A stretch of 64,000 nucleotides of DNA, from positions 1,550,001-1,614,000 of the forward strand of contig OY979721.1 in the NCBI GenBank assembly GCA_963855995.1. Reading direction: 5' to 3'. This stretch comes from Muricea muricata. Lineage: Eukaryota > Cnidaria > Anthozoa > Malacalcyonacea > Plexauridae. The notes beneath the pieces were generated by a model. That model was not told the DNA's origin. It made no database searches and was given only the letters and a program-made list of their open reading frames with translations. The position numbers were made by a program, and so were the translations under genes. Below, piece by piece: positions 12,113 through 22,796 of this stretch; the first letter of the stretch is position 1; each line of letters begins with the position of its first letter.

Positions 12113-12642
12113 CTACAATGAAGCAGGGTTTCCATCATCACGATGCAAGCAAGTCCTCTTGTTTCCTGGCCCAGTTGTGAAACACAAAATCTCCCCATCA
12201 CACGACGGGTGAAAGCAAGCAGCATTACTGGAACAGCTCTTACCAATCACCTTACACTGCTGCAGAATGTGAGGAAGCCTTTTCTGAAAATTTAACATAA
12301 AAGATTTACTACTTTGGTAAAACCAATTTGAAAAGTACTTGGTCAACTCGTAAATATGAAATAAGAATAAAATCATGTACAGCAGCTTCAAAAAACATCA
12401 CAGTTCGTCTCCGTATTCAATTTCAGTCGAAGAATAAATTCGTACTATAGTTTCTCCTTTCTGTAGAAAAGACACTGAAAAGGGCAGATACTGGTCAAAG
12501 AGCAGTATGTTCAGTTTAGGTTTAAACCTAAACCTAAAATTAAAGAGACGTTTGGAAAAACCCAAACACTGAGACTTACCATTATTTTTGCTGTAAAACC
12601 AACATGAACTAAAAGCAAAAAAATAATCACACTTTTTACCAT
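12113..12642 (-). CDS. Secreted Cys-rich peptide A2
   Basis: Exons 12642-12580 (63 bp, 21 codons) and 12283-12113 (57 codons with TAG), joined in phase 0 (ATG/GTAAGT; TTTTCAG/AAA). The precursor is 77 aa. Exon 1 encodes a signal peptide (MVKSVIIFLLLVHVGFTA). Exon 2 has six cysteines spaced x6, x5, x4, x5, x10, with the signature CSSNAACFHPSC and a GPGNKRTC end. A3 and A4 are close paralogs, including intron and promoter. A TATA-like box lies about 80 bp upstream of the start. It is predicted to be secreted and disulfide-bonded; biological role unknown. Confidence 0.85.
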
Positions 12643-12722
12643 TTTGGCTCTGGCTGAAAATCAATCTTCACTTAGGAGATGCTGTTAGTATAATGTTTGA
12701 TTTCTCAATGTAAATGCATCAG

Positions 12723-12728
12723 TTTATA
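12723..12728 (-). promoter_or_regulatory. TATA box of A2
   Basis: TATAAA on the minus strand within CCAATATAAACT. The same box and flanks recur upstream of A3 (15416-15421), A4 (17646-17651) and the broken A5 (about 18611-18616), so the promoter was duplicated with the gene. Confidence 0.6.
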
Positions 12729-13246
12729 TTGGATTTACTGCATAGGATACATTTAAAAAAATAATTACATAAATAATGGCAAATGACCGCTTATAAGTAG
12801 ACAGACTGCTGCACTGGTACACAAATATTAATTCCAAACCTTTCATAAAACGAAGCAATAAGACATAAGATGTCTTGTATAATACGTGTATTTATAAGAT
12901 TTTAATCCAATATACTTTTACCAATTGAATAATTTAAAAGCAAGACCGTCATTTGGCTGTTAGAAAGCAATTAAAAAGTTATCAATATTTTTTTATTTGA
13001 CAAAAATAAAGCGTTGATTGAAATAATTTTCTAATTTCGTTTTCAGTTCAACGAGCTTATAAGACAATTATGCAATTGACTGGCCAGAATAATGGCGGAA
13101 ACGAGCCAGTTCAGAGTTTCTATTAGCCAGAGAAGACAATTGACTGGCCAAAACTTGCATAATGAACGTGTTAACACGACATGCGCGGCTACATAAACTT
13201 CAAAAGTTCCGACTCAAATGGTCCTTCTGTTATTCTCCATTCTGTG

Positions 13247-13353
13247 AATACAACCATAGTAAGATATAATACTTATATCATATACATATTGACAGCCTTC
13301 AAGGCTGTCAATATGTATATGATATAAGTATTATATCTTACTATGGTTGTATT
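13247..13353. repeat. Near-perfect 107-bp palindrome
   Basis: Two ~52-bp arms read as reverse complements of each other, from AATACAACCATAGTAAG to its mirror. Only one arm exists at the matching places beside A3 and A4 (about 15960 and 18170) and at 11000, so the second arm is a local inverted duplication. Confidence 0.85.
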
Positions 13354-13768
13354 GCTCAAAGTTATTGCTTAACTTAACAATAAAGTATTGTCAAATTAAA
13401 TCTTCGTTAAACATTTTCATTTCAATCAAGTATTTTTCAAATTAAAAAATAGATTTCATTATAATTTTTCATCAAGTTAGGGATAACCAAAGAACGGCAC
13501 TGCTTTTGATGAAATAATTGCAAAAAATATGCCTGGATAGCTCATTTTGTCTCGTTTTAGAAAACCAAAAAATTGGGCAATTAAGCAATCATGAGTATAT
13601 CGAGTAGAGCGGCCAGTCAAATTACAACATTTGCAATAATGTATTGATATAATGTTGCAACTCAACAATTAGATCACGAATATTTGAGATTTATATAGTA
13701 ATATGAGTTAGGTACTAAGCACATTAACTTATTATTTATGCCTCAATAGTCTCGACAAACTGTCTGAC

Positions 13769-13831
13769 CTTTATTTCTGCTGCCAAAACAACGTGAAAAA
13801 TGAACAGAAAAACGATAGTTTTCTTTATCAT
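13769..13831 (-). pseudogene. Lone signal-peptide exon, copy 1
   Basis: A 63-bp frame encodes a 21-residue signal peptide (MIKKTIVFLFIFHVVLAAEI) ending AAG, followed by GTCAGA. It has the size, phase and end (AAEIK) of the A1 exon 1, yet no cysteine exon of its own lies downstream before A2. It may be an orphan left by duplication or an alternative first exon for A2. The donor is weaker than in intact genes. Confidence 0.6.
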
Positions 13832-14004
13832 TTTGGATCTTGCTCAAAATCAATCTTCTCTCAAAAGCTGTCGCCCGATATAATATTGAAATTGAATCTA
13901 CGTTGGATTCAATCCATTATCGATTGAAATATATATGCATTACTACTTGCTTTAAGAAAATATTTTTTTTACATGGAAATGCATGTGCACGTCCAACGTC
14001 TAAC

Positions 14005-14067
14005 CTTTATTTCTGCTGCCAAAACAACGTGAAAAATGAACAGAGAAACGATAGCTTTCTTTATCAT
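14005..14067 (-). pseudogene. Lone signal-peptide exon, copy 2
   Basis: A second 63-bp signal exon 236 bp upstream of the first and nearly identical to it, including the flanking promoter-like sequence. The donor is GTTAGA. It too has no private cysteine exon. The pair shows a recent tandem duplication of exon 1 plus promoter. Confidence 0.6.
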
Positions 14068-14434
14068 TTTGGGTCTTGCTCAAAATCAATCTTCTCTCAA
14101 AAGCTTATTGCCTAATATAATGTCGAAATTGAATTTACGTTAGATCGAATCGACTATTGATTGACATATATACATTACTACTTTCTTTAGGAAAATAATT
14201 TTTTCACATGTATATGCATGTGTACGTCCAATGTTATCTTAGTTCGTTCGGTTCGCTTTCCGTTGTCACACAGGACATACAAATTCGACGTTTTTAAAGA
14301 TATATTTAATTACGTGTTTTATTCTACACGTGTATAAAACATGTTACATTGATAATTCTAAACAAGAAAGAAACTGACATTTACATGTATTCAAGTGACT
14401 GAACTATTTTTGCAAGCAATATCTGTGTTCTTTG

Positions 14435-15335
14435 CTACCATGAAGTAGGGGAACTAGCGCCTCCTCTATCATGATGCAAGCAAGTCCTTCTGTTTCCTGG
14501 CCCAGTTTTGAAACACAAAATCTCCCCACACGACGGGTGAGAGCAATCAGCATTACTTGAACAGCTCTTACCAGTCACCTTACACTGCTGCAGAATGTTG
14601 TAAAACCTTTTCTGAAAATTTAACATAAAAGATTTGTTACTTTGGTGAAACCAATTTGAAAAGTACCTGGTCAACTCGCAAATATGAAATAAGAATAAAT
14701 CATATACAGCAGCTTCCAAAAACATCACAATTCGTCTCCGCATTCAATTTCAGTCGAAGAAGAAATTCGTACTATAGTTTCTCCTTTCTGTAGAAAAGAC
14801 ACTGAAAAGGGCAGACACTGCAGGTCAAAGAGCAGTATGTTCAATACTGTAGCCAGAGACGTGCCAGGCGGAAAACGTATTCTTATTATAAAGATCAATG
14901 CCCAACATAATGCTTTGAGTAAAGCCATAAAAACAAGATTTAAAATAGAAATTATTTATTGTGACGTTTCGTCTTAACTTAAGACATCTTCAGACAAGTG
15001 GATAATATTACATACAAAGTTTAAATATATATGTATGCTAATAGTGTTGTTATATTTACAAGGTGTAAAATTACAAGGGTTAATTAAGGATATAAACGTG
15101 TGAAGGTGGATAGGACATTACAAACACACACAACATAAACGACAAATTAGAAGAGGTTAAGAGGAATAGAGTTGCCTTGAACGTTTAGATTAGGTTTGTA
15201 TGTTCAGTTTAGGTTTAAACCTAAACCCAAAATTGAAAAGACGTTTGGAAAAAGCCGAACACTGAGACTTACCATTATTTTTGCTGTAAAACCAACATGA
15301 ACTAAAAGCAAAAAAATAATCACACTTTTTACCAT
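14435..15335 (-). CDS. Secreted Cys-rich peptide A3
   Basis: Exons 15335-15273 (63 bp) and 14611-14435 (59 codons with TAG), phase 0. The precursor is 79 aa. The signal exon is identical in protein sequence to A2. The cysteine exon has spacing x6, x5, x4, x4, x10, one residue shorter than A2 in loop 4 (GEIL), and a Ser-rich end. The intron is longer than in A2 because a Penelope-like fragment lies in it, in the same orientation as the gene, away from both splice sites. Splicing signals look intact, so the gene is probably functional. Confidence 0.83.
14844..15197 (-). mobile_element. 5'-truncated Penelope-like insertion in A3 intron
   Basis: 354 bp absent from the A2 and A4 introns, flanked by the direct repeat GTATGTTCA (14835-14843 and 15198-15206). 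Read on the minus strand, it starts within the last codons of the GIY-YIG open frame seen complete to its stop at 24646-24969 and runs through the 3' region. It matches the right arm of the 24.4-25.3 kb element, including the hammerhead-like motif. Confidence 0.85.
14959..14997 (-). ncRNA. Hammerhead-ribozyme-like motif (Penelope copy 1)
   Basis: On the minus strand: TTGT, CTGAAGA (fits the CUGANGA core), a T, a GTCTT/AAGAC stem, GAAA, ACGT palindrome ending GTC, then ACAA that pairs with the first TTGT. The palindromic stem III would fit a dimeric hammerhead. The extra T before stem II departs from consensus. Confidence 0.4.
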
Positions 15336-15415
15336 TTTGGCTCTGGCTGAAAATCAATCTTCACTTAGGAAATGCTCTTAGTATAATGTTTGATTTCTCA
15401 ATGTAAATGCATCAG

Positions 15416-15421
15416 TTTATA
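15416..15421 (-). promoter_or_regulatory. TATA box of A3
   Basis: TATAAA on the minus strand about 80 bp upstream of the A3 start, with flanks the same as at A2. Confidence 0.55.
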
Positions 15422-15481
15422 TTGGATTTACTGCATAGGTTACATAGATTAAAAAAATAATTACATAAATAATGGCAAATG

Positions 15482-16680
15482 ACCGCTTATAAGTAGACAG
15501 ATGCTGCACTGGTACACAAATATTAATTTCAAACCTTTCATAAAACGAAACAATAACACATAAGATGTCTTGTATAATACGTGTATTTATAAGATTTTAA
15601 TCCAATATACTTTTACCAATTGAATAATTTAAAAGCAAGACCGTCATTTGGCTGTTAGAAAGCAATTAAAAAGTTATCAATATTTTTTTATTTGACAAAA
15701 ATAAAACGTTGATTGAAATAATTTTCTAATTTCGTTTTCAGTTCAACGAGCTTATAAGACAATTATGCAATTGACTGGCCAGAATAATGGCGGAACCAAG
15801 CCAGTTTAGGGTTTCTATTAGCCAGAGAAGACAATTGACTGGCCAAAACTTGCATAATGAACGTGTTAACACGACATGCGCGGCTACATAAACTTCAAAA
15901 GTTCCGACTCGACTGGCCCTTCTGTTTATTTATCTATTCTGTGGTTGAAGGCTGTCGATATGTATATGATATAAGTATTATATCTTACTATGGTTGTATT
16001 GCTCAAAGTTATTGCTTAGCTGAACAATGAAATATTGTCAAATTAAATCTTCGTTAAACATTTTCATTTCAATCAAGTATTTTTCAAATTAAAAAATAGA
16101 TTTCATTATAATTTTCCATCTAGTTAGGGATAACCAAAGAACTTGGAGATAACTTGCAAAAAATATGCCTGGATAGTCCATTTCGTTTCGTTTTATAAAA
16201 CCAAAAAATTGGGCAATTAAGCAATCATGAGTATATCAAGTAGAGCGGCCAGTCAAATTACAACATTTGCAATAATGTATTGGTATAACGTTACTACTCA
16301 ACAATTAGGTCACAAATATATGAGATTTATATAGTAATGTGAGTTAGGTACTAAGCACATTAACTTAACCCAATATAATATTGAAATTAAATCTACGTTG
16401 GATTCAATCTATTATTGATTGAAATATATATGCATTAGTACTTGCTTTAGGAAAATGATTTTTTTACATGGAAATGCATGTGTACGTCCAACGTTATCCT
16501 TAGTTCATTCGGTTTGCCTTCCGTTGTCATACAGAACATACAAATTCGACGTTTTTAAAGATATATTTAATTATGTGTTTTATTCTACATGTGTATAAAA
16601 TACATTGATAATTCTAAACAAGAAAGAAACTGACATTTACATGTATTCTAGTGACTGAACTATTTTTGCAAGCAATATCT
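15482..16680. repeat. Duplicated intergenic block between A3 and A4
   Basis: Matches 12780-13740 and 14110-14430 almost base for base, with a deletion near 16375 that removed the two lone signal exons. It contains the TTGACTGGCCAGAATAATGGCGG element. No gene is seen apart from the end of A4. Confidence 0.7.
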
Positions 16681-16687
16681 GCGTTCT

Positions 16688-17565
16688 TCACCAGTATGAA
16701 TAAGCATTTCCAAGATCATGACGCAAGCAAGTCCCCTGGTTTCCTGGCCCAGCTTGGAAACACAGAATCTCCCCATCACACGACGGGTGAAAGCAATCAG
16801 CATCACTCGAACATTTATTAGTAATCACCGTACACTGCTGACCCGGCGGAATTTGGGGAGGCTTTTTCTACAAATTTAACATAAAACATTTGCAAGTTGA
16901 TGAAACCAATTTGAAAAGTACTTGGTCAACTCGTAAATATGAAAATAAGAATAAAATCATGTACAGCTGCTTCAGAAACCATCACAGTTCGTCTCCATAT
17001 TCGATTTCAATAGAAAAGACACTGAAAAGGAACTGATCGAGCTATTCAACAAATATAATGTCTCTTTAGTTTGGGCTGCTGTGGTAGTAACACTGCATCA
17101 AGAGACGATTCTTACTCGACCTCCTGGAAGAACAATTTCAAACTCATAGGGCTATCCAGTTTAAATAAAGTTAGTATAGTTCATTTTTCTCCCTGTACTA
17201 ACATCGGATCAATAAGAGATGATCATTACTGGATATTTATGAGGAACGGTTCAAAACTGATATAGCTATCCAGTATAAATCAAGTTAGTCTACTTTAGTT
17301 CCTAGCTACATAAATAAAGTACTTACTAAATAGCTTATAGTTTACGCGTTTCCTCCTGTAGTAACACATGCTCAACAAGAGATGATCCTTACCTGACTTG
17401 AGAAATCTAATTACTTTAAGGGAAAATTATAGGTCAATGAACAAAAAAACACAAAATTGAATATTTGTTTTGTCTTTGGAAAAAGTCAACACCGAGACTT
17501 ACCATTATTTTTGCTGTAAAACCAACATGAAGAAAAAGCAACAAAACAATGACTCTTTTTACCAT
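16688..17565 (-). CDS. Secreted Cys-rich peptide A4
   Basis: Exons 17565-17503 (63 bp) and 16867-16688 (60 codons with TGA), phase 0 (ATG/GTAAGT; TTTGTAG/AAA). The precursor is 80 aa. The signal peptide is MVKRVIVLLLFLHVGFTA. The cysteine exon keeps spacing x6, x5, x4, x5, x10 with CSSDADCFHPSC but differs before the first Cys, where it is proline-rich (KKPPQIPPGQQ), and at the C-terminus. The intron contains ~118-bp repeat copies (17040-17410). A TATA box lies at 17646-17651. It is the clearest case of the mature region changing while the scaffold is kept. Confidence 0.84.
17040..17410. repeat. ~118-bp repeat copies in the A4 intron
   Basis: About three diverged tandem copies of the dispersed unit (TCAATAAGAGATGATCATTACTGG, GCTATCCAGTATAAAT). 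Confidence 0.75.
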
Positions 17566-18212
17566 TTTTGCTCTGGCTGAAAATGAATCTTCACTTAAGA
17601 GATGCTGTCAGTATATTGTTTGATTTACCAATGTAAATGCATGAGTTTATATTGGATTTTACTGCATAGAATACATTTAATAAATAATTACATCAATCCA
17701 AATGACCGATTATAAGTAGACAGACTGCTGCACTGGTACACAAATATTAATTTCAAACCTTTCATAAAACGAAACAATAACACATAAGATGTCTTGTATA
17801 ATACGTTTAATCCAATATATACTTTCACCAATTTATTAATTCAAAAGCAAGACCGTCATTTGGCTGTTAGTAAGCAATTAAAAAGTTATCAATATTTTTT
17901 ACTTGAAAAAAAATAAAAAGTTCATTGAAATAATTTTCTAATTTAGTTTCAGTGCAGTTCAACGAGCTTATAAGACAATTATGCAATTGACTAGCCAGAA
18001 TATGGCGGAACCGAACCAGTTCAGAGTTTCTATTAGCCAGAAAACACAATAGACTGGCCAAAACTTGCATGATGAACGTGTTAACGCGACATACGCGGCT
18101 ACATAAACTCCAAAGGTTCCGACTCGACTGGCCCTTCTGTTTATATATCTATTCTGTGGTTGAAGGCTGTCGATATGTTTATGATATAAGTATTATATCT
18201 TACTATGGTTGT
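17566..18212. repeat. Duplicated upstream block of A4
   Basis: Continues the segmental duplication: promoter flank, AT-rich part, the TGCAATTGACTAGCCAGAATATGGCGG element and the ATATCTTACTATGGTTGT end. No additional gene. Confidence 0.6.
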
Positions 18213-18545
18213 GCTTTGGCTAACCAGGGGACGTGATTGCGTCATGATTTTGGAAATGAAAATAAGAATAAATCATGTACAGCTGCTTCAAAAAGCATCA
18301 CAGTTCTTCTCCGTATTTAATTTTAGTCGAAGAAGAAATTCGTACTATAGTTTCTCGTTTCTGTAGAAAAGACACTGAAAAGGGCAGATACTGGTCAAAG
18401 AGCAGTATGTTCAGTTTAGGTTTAAACCTAAACCCAAAATTGAAGAGATGTTTGGAAAAAGCGAAACACTGGGACTTTTGCTTTAAAACGAACATGAACA
18501 AAAAGAAAAAAAAATGACTCTTTTTACCATTTTGGTTCTGGCTGG
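18213..18545 (-). pseudogene. Broken copy A5 with an inverted exon piece
   Basis: A signal exon like that of A4 starts at about 18529 but has a frame change (the T-run in exon 1 is longer) and a deletion that removes the donor. Intron-like sequence matching A2 follows to about 18245. The cysteine exon is missing; only about 35 bp of its last part remains at 18213-18248, and it lies in the opposite orientation to the signal exon. This is clearly inactive. Confidence 0.75.
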
Positions 18546-19306
18546 AAATCAATCTTCTCTTAAAAGATGCTGTCAGTATATTGTTTGATTTCCCAATGTA
18601 AATGCATGAGTTTATATTGGATTTTACTGCATAGGTTACATACATTAAAAAAATAATTACATAAATCAGAGCCAATGACCGCTTATGAGTAGACAGACTG
18701 CTGCACTAGTACACAAATATTAATTTCAAACCTTTCATAAAAGGAAACAATAAGACATAACATGTCTTGTATAACACGTGTATATAAGATTTTGATCCAA
18801 TATACTTTTACCAATTGATTAATTCAAAAGCAAGACCGTCACTTACCTGTTAGTAAGCAATTAAAAAGTTATCAATATTTTTTGTTTGAAAAAATAAAAA
18901 GTTGATTGAAATAACTTTCTAATTTAGTTTTCAATTCAACGAGCTTATAAGACAAATCTTATAAAAGGTCAAAAGGGACCAAAATTTGCCGACCAGAATT
19001 TCTCTTGTGTGCGTACCACCTCCCCATCAAAATATTTCGAGTTTGCCTACATTAGGAATACATAAAAAAGAAGGCTTGCGAGATAGGAAAGTGACTGAAA
19101 ACGCTTCGATGTTGCGTTGCTTGTAATCAAAATTTCTAGTCAAGACAAGCAAAAATCACTTGTATTTGCATCCATTACGGTTATACATCCCATAACTTAA
19201 AGGTATATTATGCTTCGCGATGTTCTTTGATGCAATGTCATGTAAAATTTGATAAACGTTCACATTCTGTTCAGTTTCGGATCAGTTTTTCTCCCTTCAT
19301 TTCTTC
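18546..19306. other. Intergenic, no gene
   Basis: 18546-18960 is the last copy of the group A upstream block. From about 18960 the sequence becomes unique; no exon is seen up to the poly-Glu exon. Confidence 0.5.
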
Positions 19307-20339
19307 TCACTCTTCTTCTTCCTCTTCTTCTTCTTCCTCTTCTTCTTCTTCCTCTTCTTCTTCCTCTTCTTCTTCTTCCTCTTCTTCTTCCTCTTCTTCT
19401 TCCTCCTCCTCTTCCTCCTCCTCTTCTTCTTCCTCTTCTTCTTCCTCTTCTTCTTCCTCTTCTTCTTCCTCCTCCTCTTCTTCTTCCTCATCCGGAGGAG
19501 AGTGAGAATGTTCGTCTGGTCCGTACGGCTCACAGCGTAATTTTCCGCGAGGAGGAGTTGGTATACACTGGAGATTCGGAGTTTCGTTGCAATCGTCACA
19601 GTCATCATCACTCTCACAAGGATCATGATAAGGACATGATCGTTTTTCTTTCAGCTCACCCAAAACTCGTCCCTACAGATATACAGATACCAGTTGTTCA
19701 GAGTTGGTTAGCCTTAACCTTGGATTAAAGTTGCTGTGGCTCCTGTACTTCTAGACGCTATTTTATATGAAAAATTCAGAAATCAAGACAGTACTATTGA
19801 TCCAGACAAGATTTCTGAGAAATTGCCATTGAATTTCACGTTAACCTAGCGTTAAGATGAACGGCTTTTGAACAAGTGGTCTTCCTTACTTCAACAAGTT
19901 CCAGAAAATATTAATTATATAAATGCTTTTATACTTCAAAACATTCCACAAAAGAACGAGAGATTAGTCTATATATTTCCTATTTTAAATATTTTATACA
20001 TTTTCCATTCTTTGGTAGTCGGAAGGTCTCGATGCGTTCTTGATCGCAATTTTAAAGCATGACCCTTGATTGCCCTGTCGATATTATCAGCGGGCAAAAT
20101 TCAGAGTACACAGACGAAATCTACGACTTTTAGCAAAACGTTGACTGGCTTTTCATTTTTTGTTCTTGAATAACGAACGTAGTGTAAGTGTATAAACCTG
20201 AAGCTGAGTAAATTTGCATCAGTCTGACAGCACTTGTTCAACCGTAGCCTACTATACAAGTTGCTCTTGAACTCACCTCACTACATCTTGCCAAAACAAT
20301 GTAACAAAACAACAAGAAAGTGACTGTTTTCATAACCAT
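19307..20339 (-). CDS. Secreted Cys-rich peptide B1 with 60-Glu tail
   Basis: Exons 20339-20277 (63 bp; signal peptide MVMKTVTFLLFCYIVLARCS, donor GAG/GTGAGT) and 19672-19307 (122 codons with TGA, acceptor CTGTAG/GGA), phase 0. The precursor is 142 aa. The cysteine module is C-x5-C-x5-C-x2-C-x7-C-x10-C, beginning CPYHDPCESDDDC and very acidic. After a His/Ser/Pro linker the protein ends in 60 consecutive Glu encoded by mixed GAA and GAG. The start of the exon and the module are closely similar to B2. The intron carries a MITE copy (about 19690-19890). The tail suggests metal or cation binding or a replication-slippage expansion; length may vary between individuals. Confidence 0.8.
19310..19489. 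repeat. GAA/GAG coding microsatellite
   Basis: 180 bp of pure TTC/CTC triplets on the plus strand, in frame with B1 as 60 Glu codons. The mixed codons show it is not a single recent expansion. Other frames give poly-Ser, poly-Leu and poly-Lys/Arg shadows. Confidence 0.95.
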
Positions 20340-21320
20340 TTTCTTGTACACAAAATGGAGCACTTCAGAACACCATCAAACGGCGTTTACTGTTATTTGT
20401 AGTAATTTTCGCTCGATTTAAGCGCTTGACGTGATTTTAATTAGTTTTTCGCAATTTATGTTAAATTACTATTCATAATCGCCGCACTAAAATTATGCAA
20501 ATTTTTATCGCATAGTCGCTGAAGACGGTCTGATTAATCATGTGCTAATATTATTATGTGCTAATAATTAAGTTTAAAAATAAAAAAGGAAAAACAGAAG
20601 GCGCCATAAACAGAATTTTAACTTGTATATATTTGATTTCTGATTATCATTAAAAACTGAAAAACAGGCAGCATGAATTATTTATCCTCAGTACTTCATA
20701 CACCATAAAAAAGCAAGGGAACTGTAACAATATAAACGACAATGATATGCGATGTAACGATATAAACATAATTGTGTATCATTTTAGGCAGTGAAGCATC
20801 CTAAGTTTTTGTGTGCTTCTCTGTATTGGAGCCAACTTTCGTCTTCACCTCAGCTGAAATGCATGGACTTAATATTAGGATAATTGTCGCGTTCAACTTT
20901 GTCTCTATCTGATAAATTTTAATTATCAAAGTCAATATATATACGGTACAGAATGTGATCAACATTTTGTTATTCCCCTATATTTTACCGCAGGGAAAGA
21001 GTTTCACCGAAGAATTACCTTCGCATGAAGTACGGGATCATGTTATACTAGATTTTCTAGTCCGCAATTGCTGTACTGACGGAAATGAAAACATTCAAAA
21101 GGTGGGAAACGCAGTTGAAAACGTGCTACGATTTTGCGTTGCTGGTGTCCAAGGGCAATCGAAATTAAAGAAAAAAACAAAAAATTGTATTTGCATATAT
21201 TGTGCTTATACATTTGATTTCTACTCATAACATGTATAATTACGATTGTATCTGTTATTTTTCATTCTCATCGAAAATCCGAGCCACTCAATGACCAACA
21301 CCGAATCAGTTATGATCGGA
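20340..21320. other. Intergenic, no gene
   Basis: AT-rich sequence upstream of B1 and downstream of B2. Short frames such as 20955-21230 are not protein-like. No repeat of note apart from a short word shared with 22190-22360. Confidence 0.45.
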
Positions 21321-21915
21321 TCACTTTTTCTTTCTATCATCGTCGAATTCTTCTTCTAATTCTTCTTCTAATTCTTCTTCAGAAGTAACATCAGTGCCGG
21401 AGTGTGCAGCTGGATCATACGTTTCACAACGATATACTCCGTCGTGAGCTAGAATACAACTAAGGTGCGGAGCTTCGTCGCAATCATCGCAATAATCATC
21501 GCTTCTACAAGGATCATGATAAGGACATGATCGTTTTTCTCTCAGCTCGTCCAAAAATCGTCCCTACATATATATAGGAAAAAAAACTTCAGTTTGGGAC
21601 TAATCGTTCAAAGCTGGGTTAGCGAAAACGCTGGTTTCTAGCTCAACCCATCGGGGCCATGCAGTTGTTTAAAAGCCGGTTGCTTTAACCTTGGGTACGT
21701 GAAACTAAAAAAGAGATTTTTCGGCACAAATGTTTCTTCATATTGTCTGGATAAATATTTAGTCTTGTAGCTTCAGAAATACGTGATTTAGGTCAACAAG
21801 TGTTTGTAGATGCGAGCTTATATCAATCCAAAATCCTAGTCTTTCATCTTACCTCGCTATATCTTGAGAAAACAACGTAAAAAAGCAGCATGAAACAGAC
21901 TGATTTTACCACCAT
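21321..21915 (-). CDS. Secreted Cys-rich peptide B2 with acidic tail
   Basis: Exons 21915-21853 (63 bp; MVVKSVCFMLLFYVVFSRYS, donor GAG/GTAAGA) and 21563-21321 (81 codons with stop, acceptor ATGTAG/GGA), phase 0. The precursor is 101 aa. The module spacing is x5, x5, x2, x7, x9 and starts CPYHDPCRSDDYC. The tail has three imperfect repeats EEEL/EEEF and ends DDDRKKK, a shorter relative of the poly-Glu tail of B1. The intron carries part of the GGGTTAGC MITE family. The role is unknown. The pair B1/B2 comes from a tandem duplication. Confidence 0.84.
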
Positions 21916-22796
21916 ATTCGCATTCGCCTCAGCAAAATGGTCAACGTTGGAACAGTATCAAACAGTGTTTACTGTCATTTGTAGTTATTTCCCAATTAGC
22001 ATTGCTTTAAAAAACTAGATTCATATCAATTATTATTATTTTTATATATTATAATAAGTTCATTTATCATTATTTTTATCTAATTTGTCTTATTTATCTA
22101 AATATCTAATTTTAGCTAATTTGTCTGAGCAAGTAGTAATTTAATTAGTAATTCAATCAAAAGCCTTATAACGGTTTATTCAATATTAAAATGCAAAACA
22201 AAAGACGCAATGAACATAATTCTAATCCGCATATACTTGATTCCAGAATATCTTTGTAAAAATAAAAAATGTATATCAAAAGGCAAAACAAAAGACACAA
22301 TGAAAGTAATTTTAATCCGCATATATTTGATTCCAGAGTGTCAATTTTTAAAAATAAAAAATATACAATTTACTACATGTTATCATGTGTGTATAGTCTT
22401 TACAATTTTATGCGAGGAAAAACATTGGATTTTAATTGACAAAAGTTTGATAAATTTATCAGCATAAAACATTGAGTAAAGTGTAAGATAATACAATAAT
22501 TACTTTTCTTATTCTAGATATCAACATCTATTTTTATTTTACAACTCCCTATGTAGCCGGTGAAAGACGAGCAAGTTTTCAAAGACAAGTTTTTCTTTAA
22601 CAAATTTAGGTTGTTCCTCTGTACAAGTCCCAGTTGATGTTCATAGCTAGGTTAACGTCAGCTCCGGGTAAAGTGGCGTACAGGGACCAGCGCGTTTTAT
22701 TTAATTGTCAGAAGAAAATTTGAAAAACTTGTCTAAAAAAACTTGCTCGTCTTCGATAAGCCACTATACGGCCACTATACTATGTCAGCTCAGGTT
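21916..22796. other. Intergenic with a short direct repeat
   Basis: No gene. Two direct copies, about 95 bp apart, of a segment with TAATCCGCATATA and TTGATTCCAGA lie at about 22200-22340. Confidence 0.45.

Noticed and set aside
19227-19728. Poly-Ser, poly-Leu/Pro and Lys/Arg frames over the TTC/CTC tract
   Set aside because: They are shadows of the 60-Glu exon of B1; only the minus-strand Glu frame connects to a signal peptide, a splice acceptor and a cysteine module.
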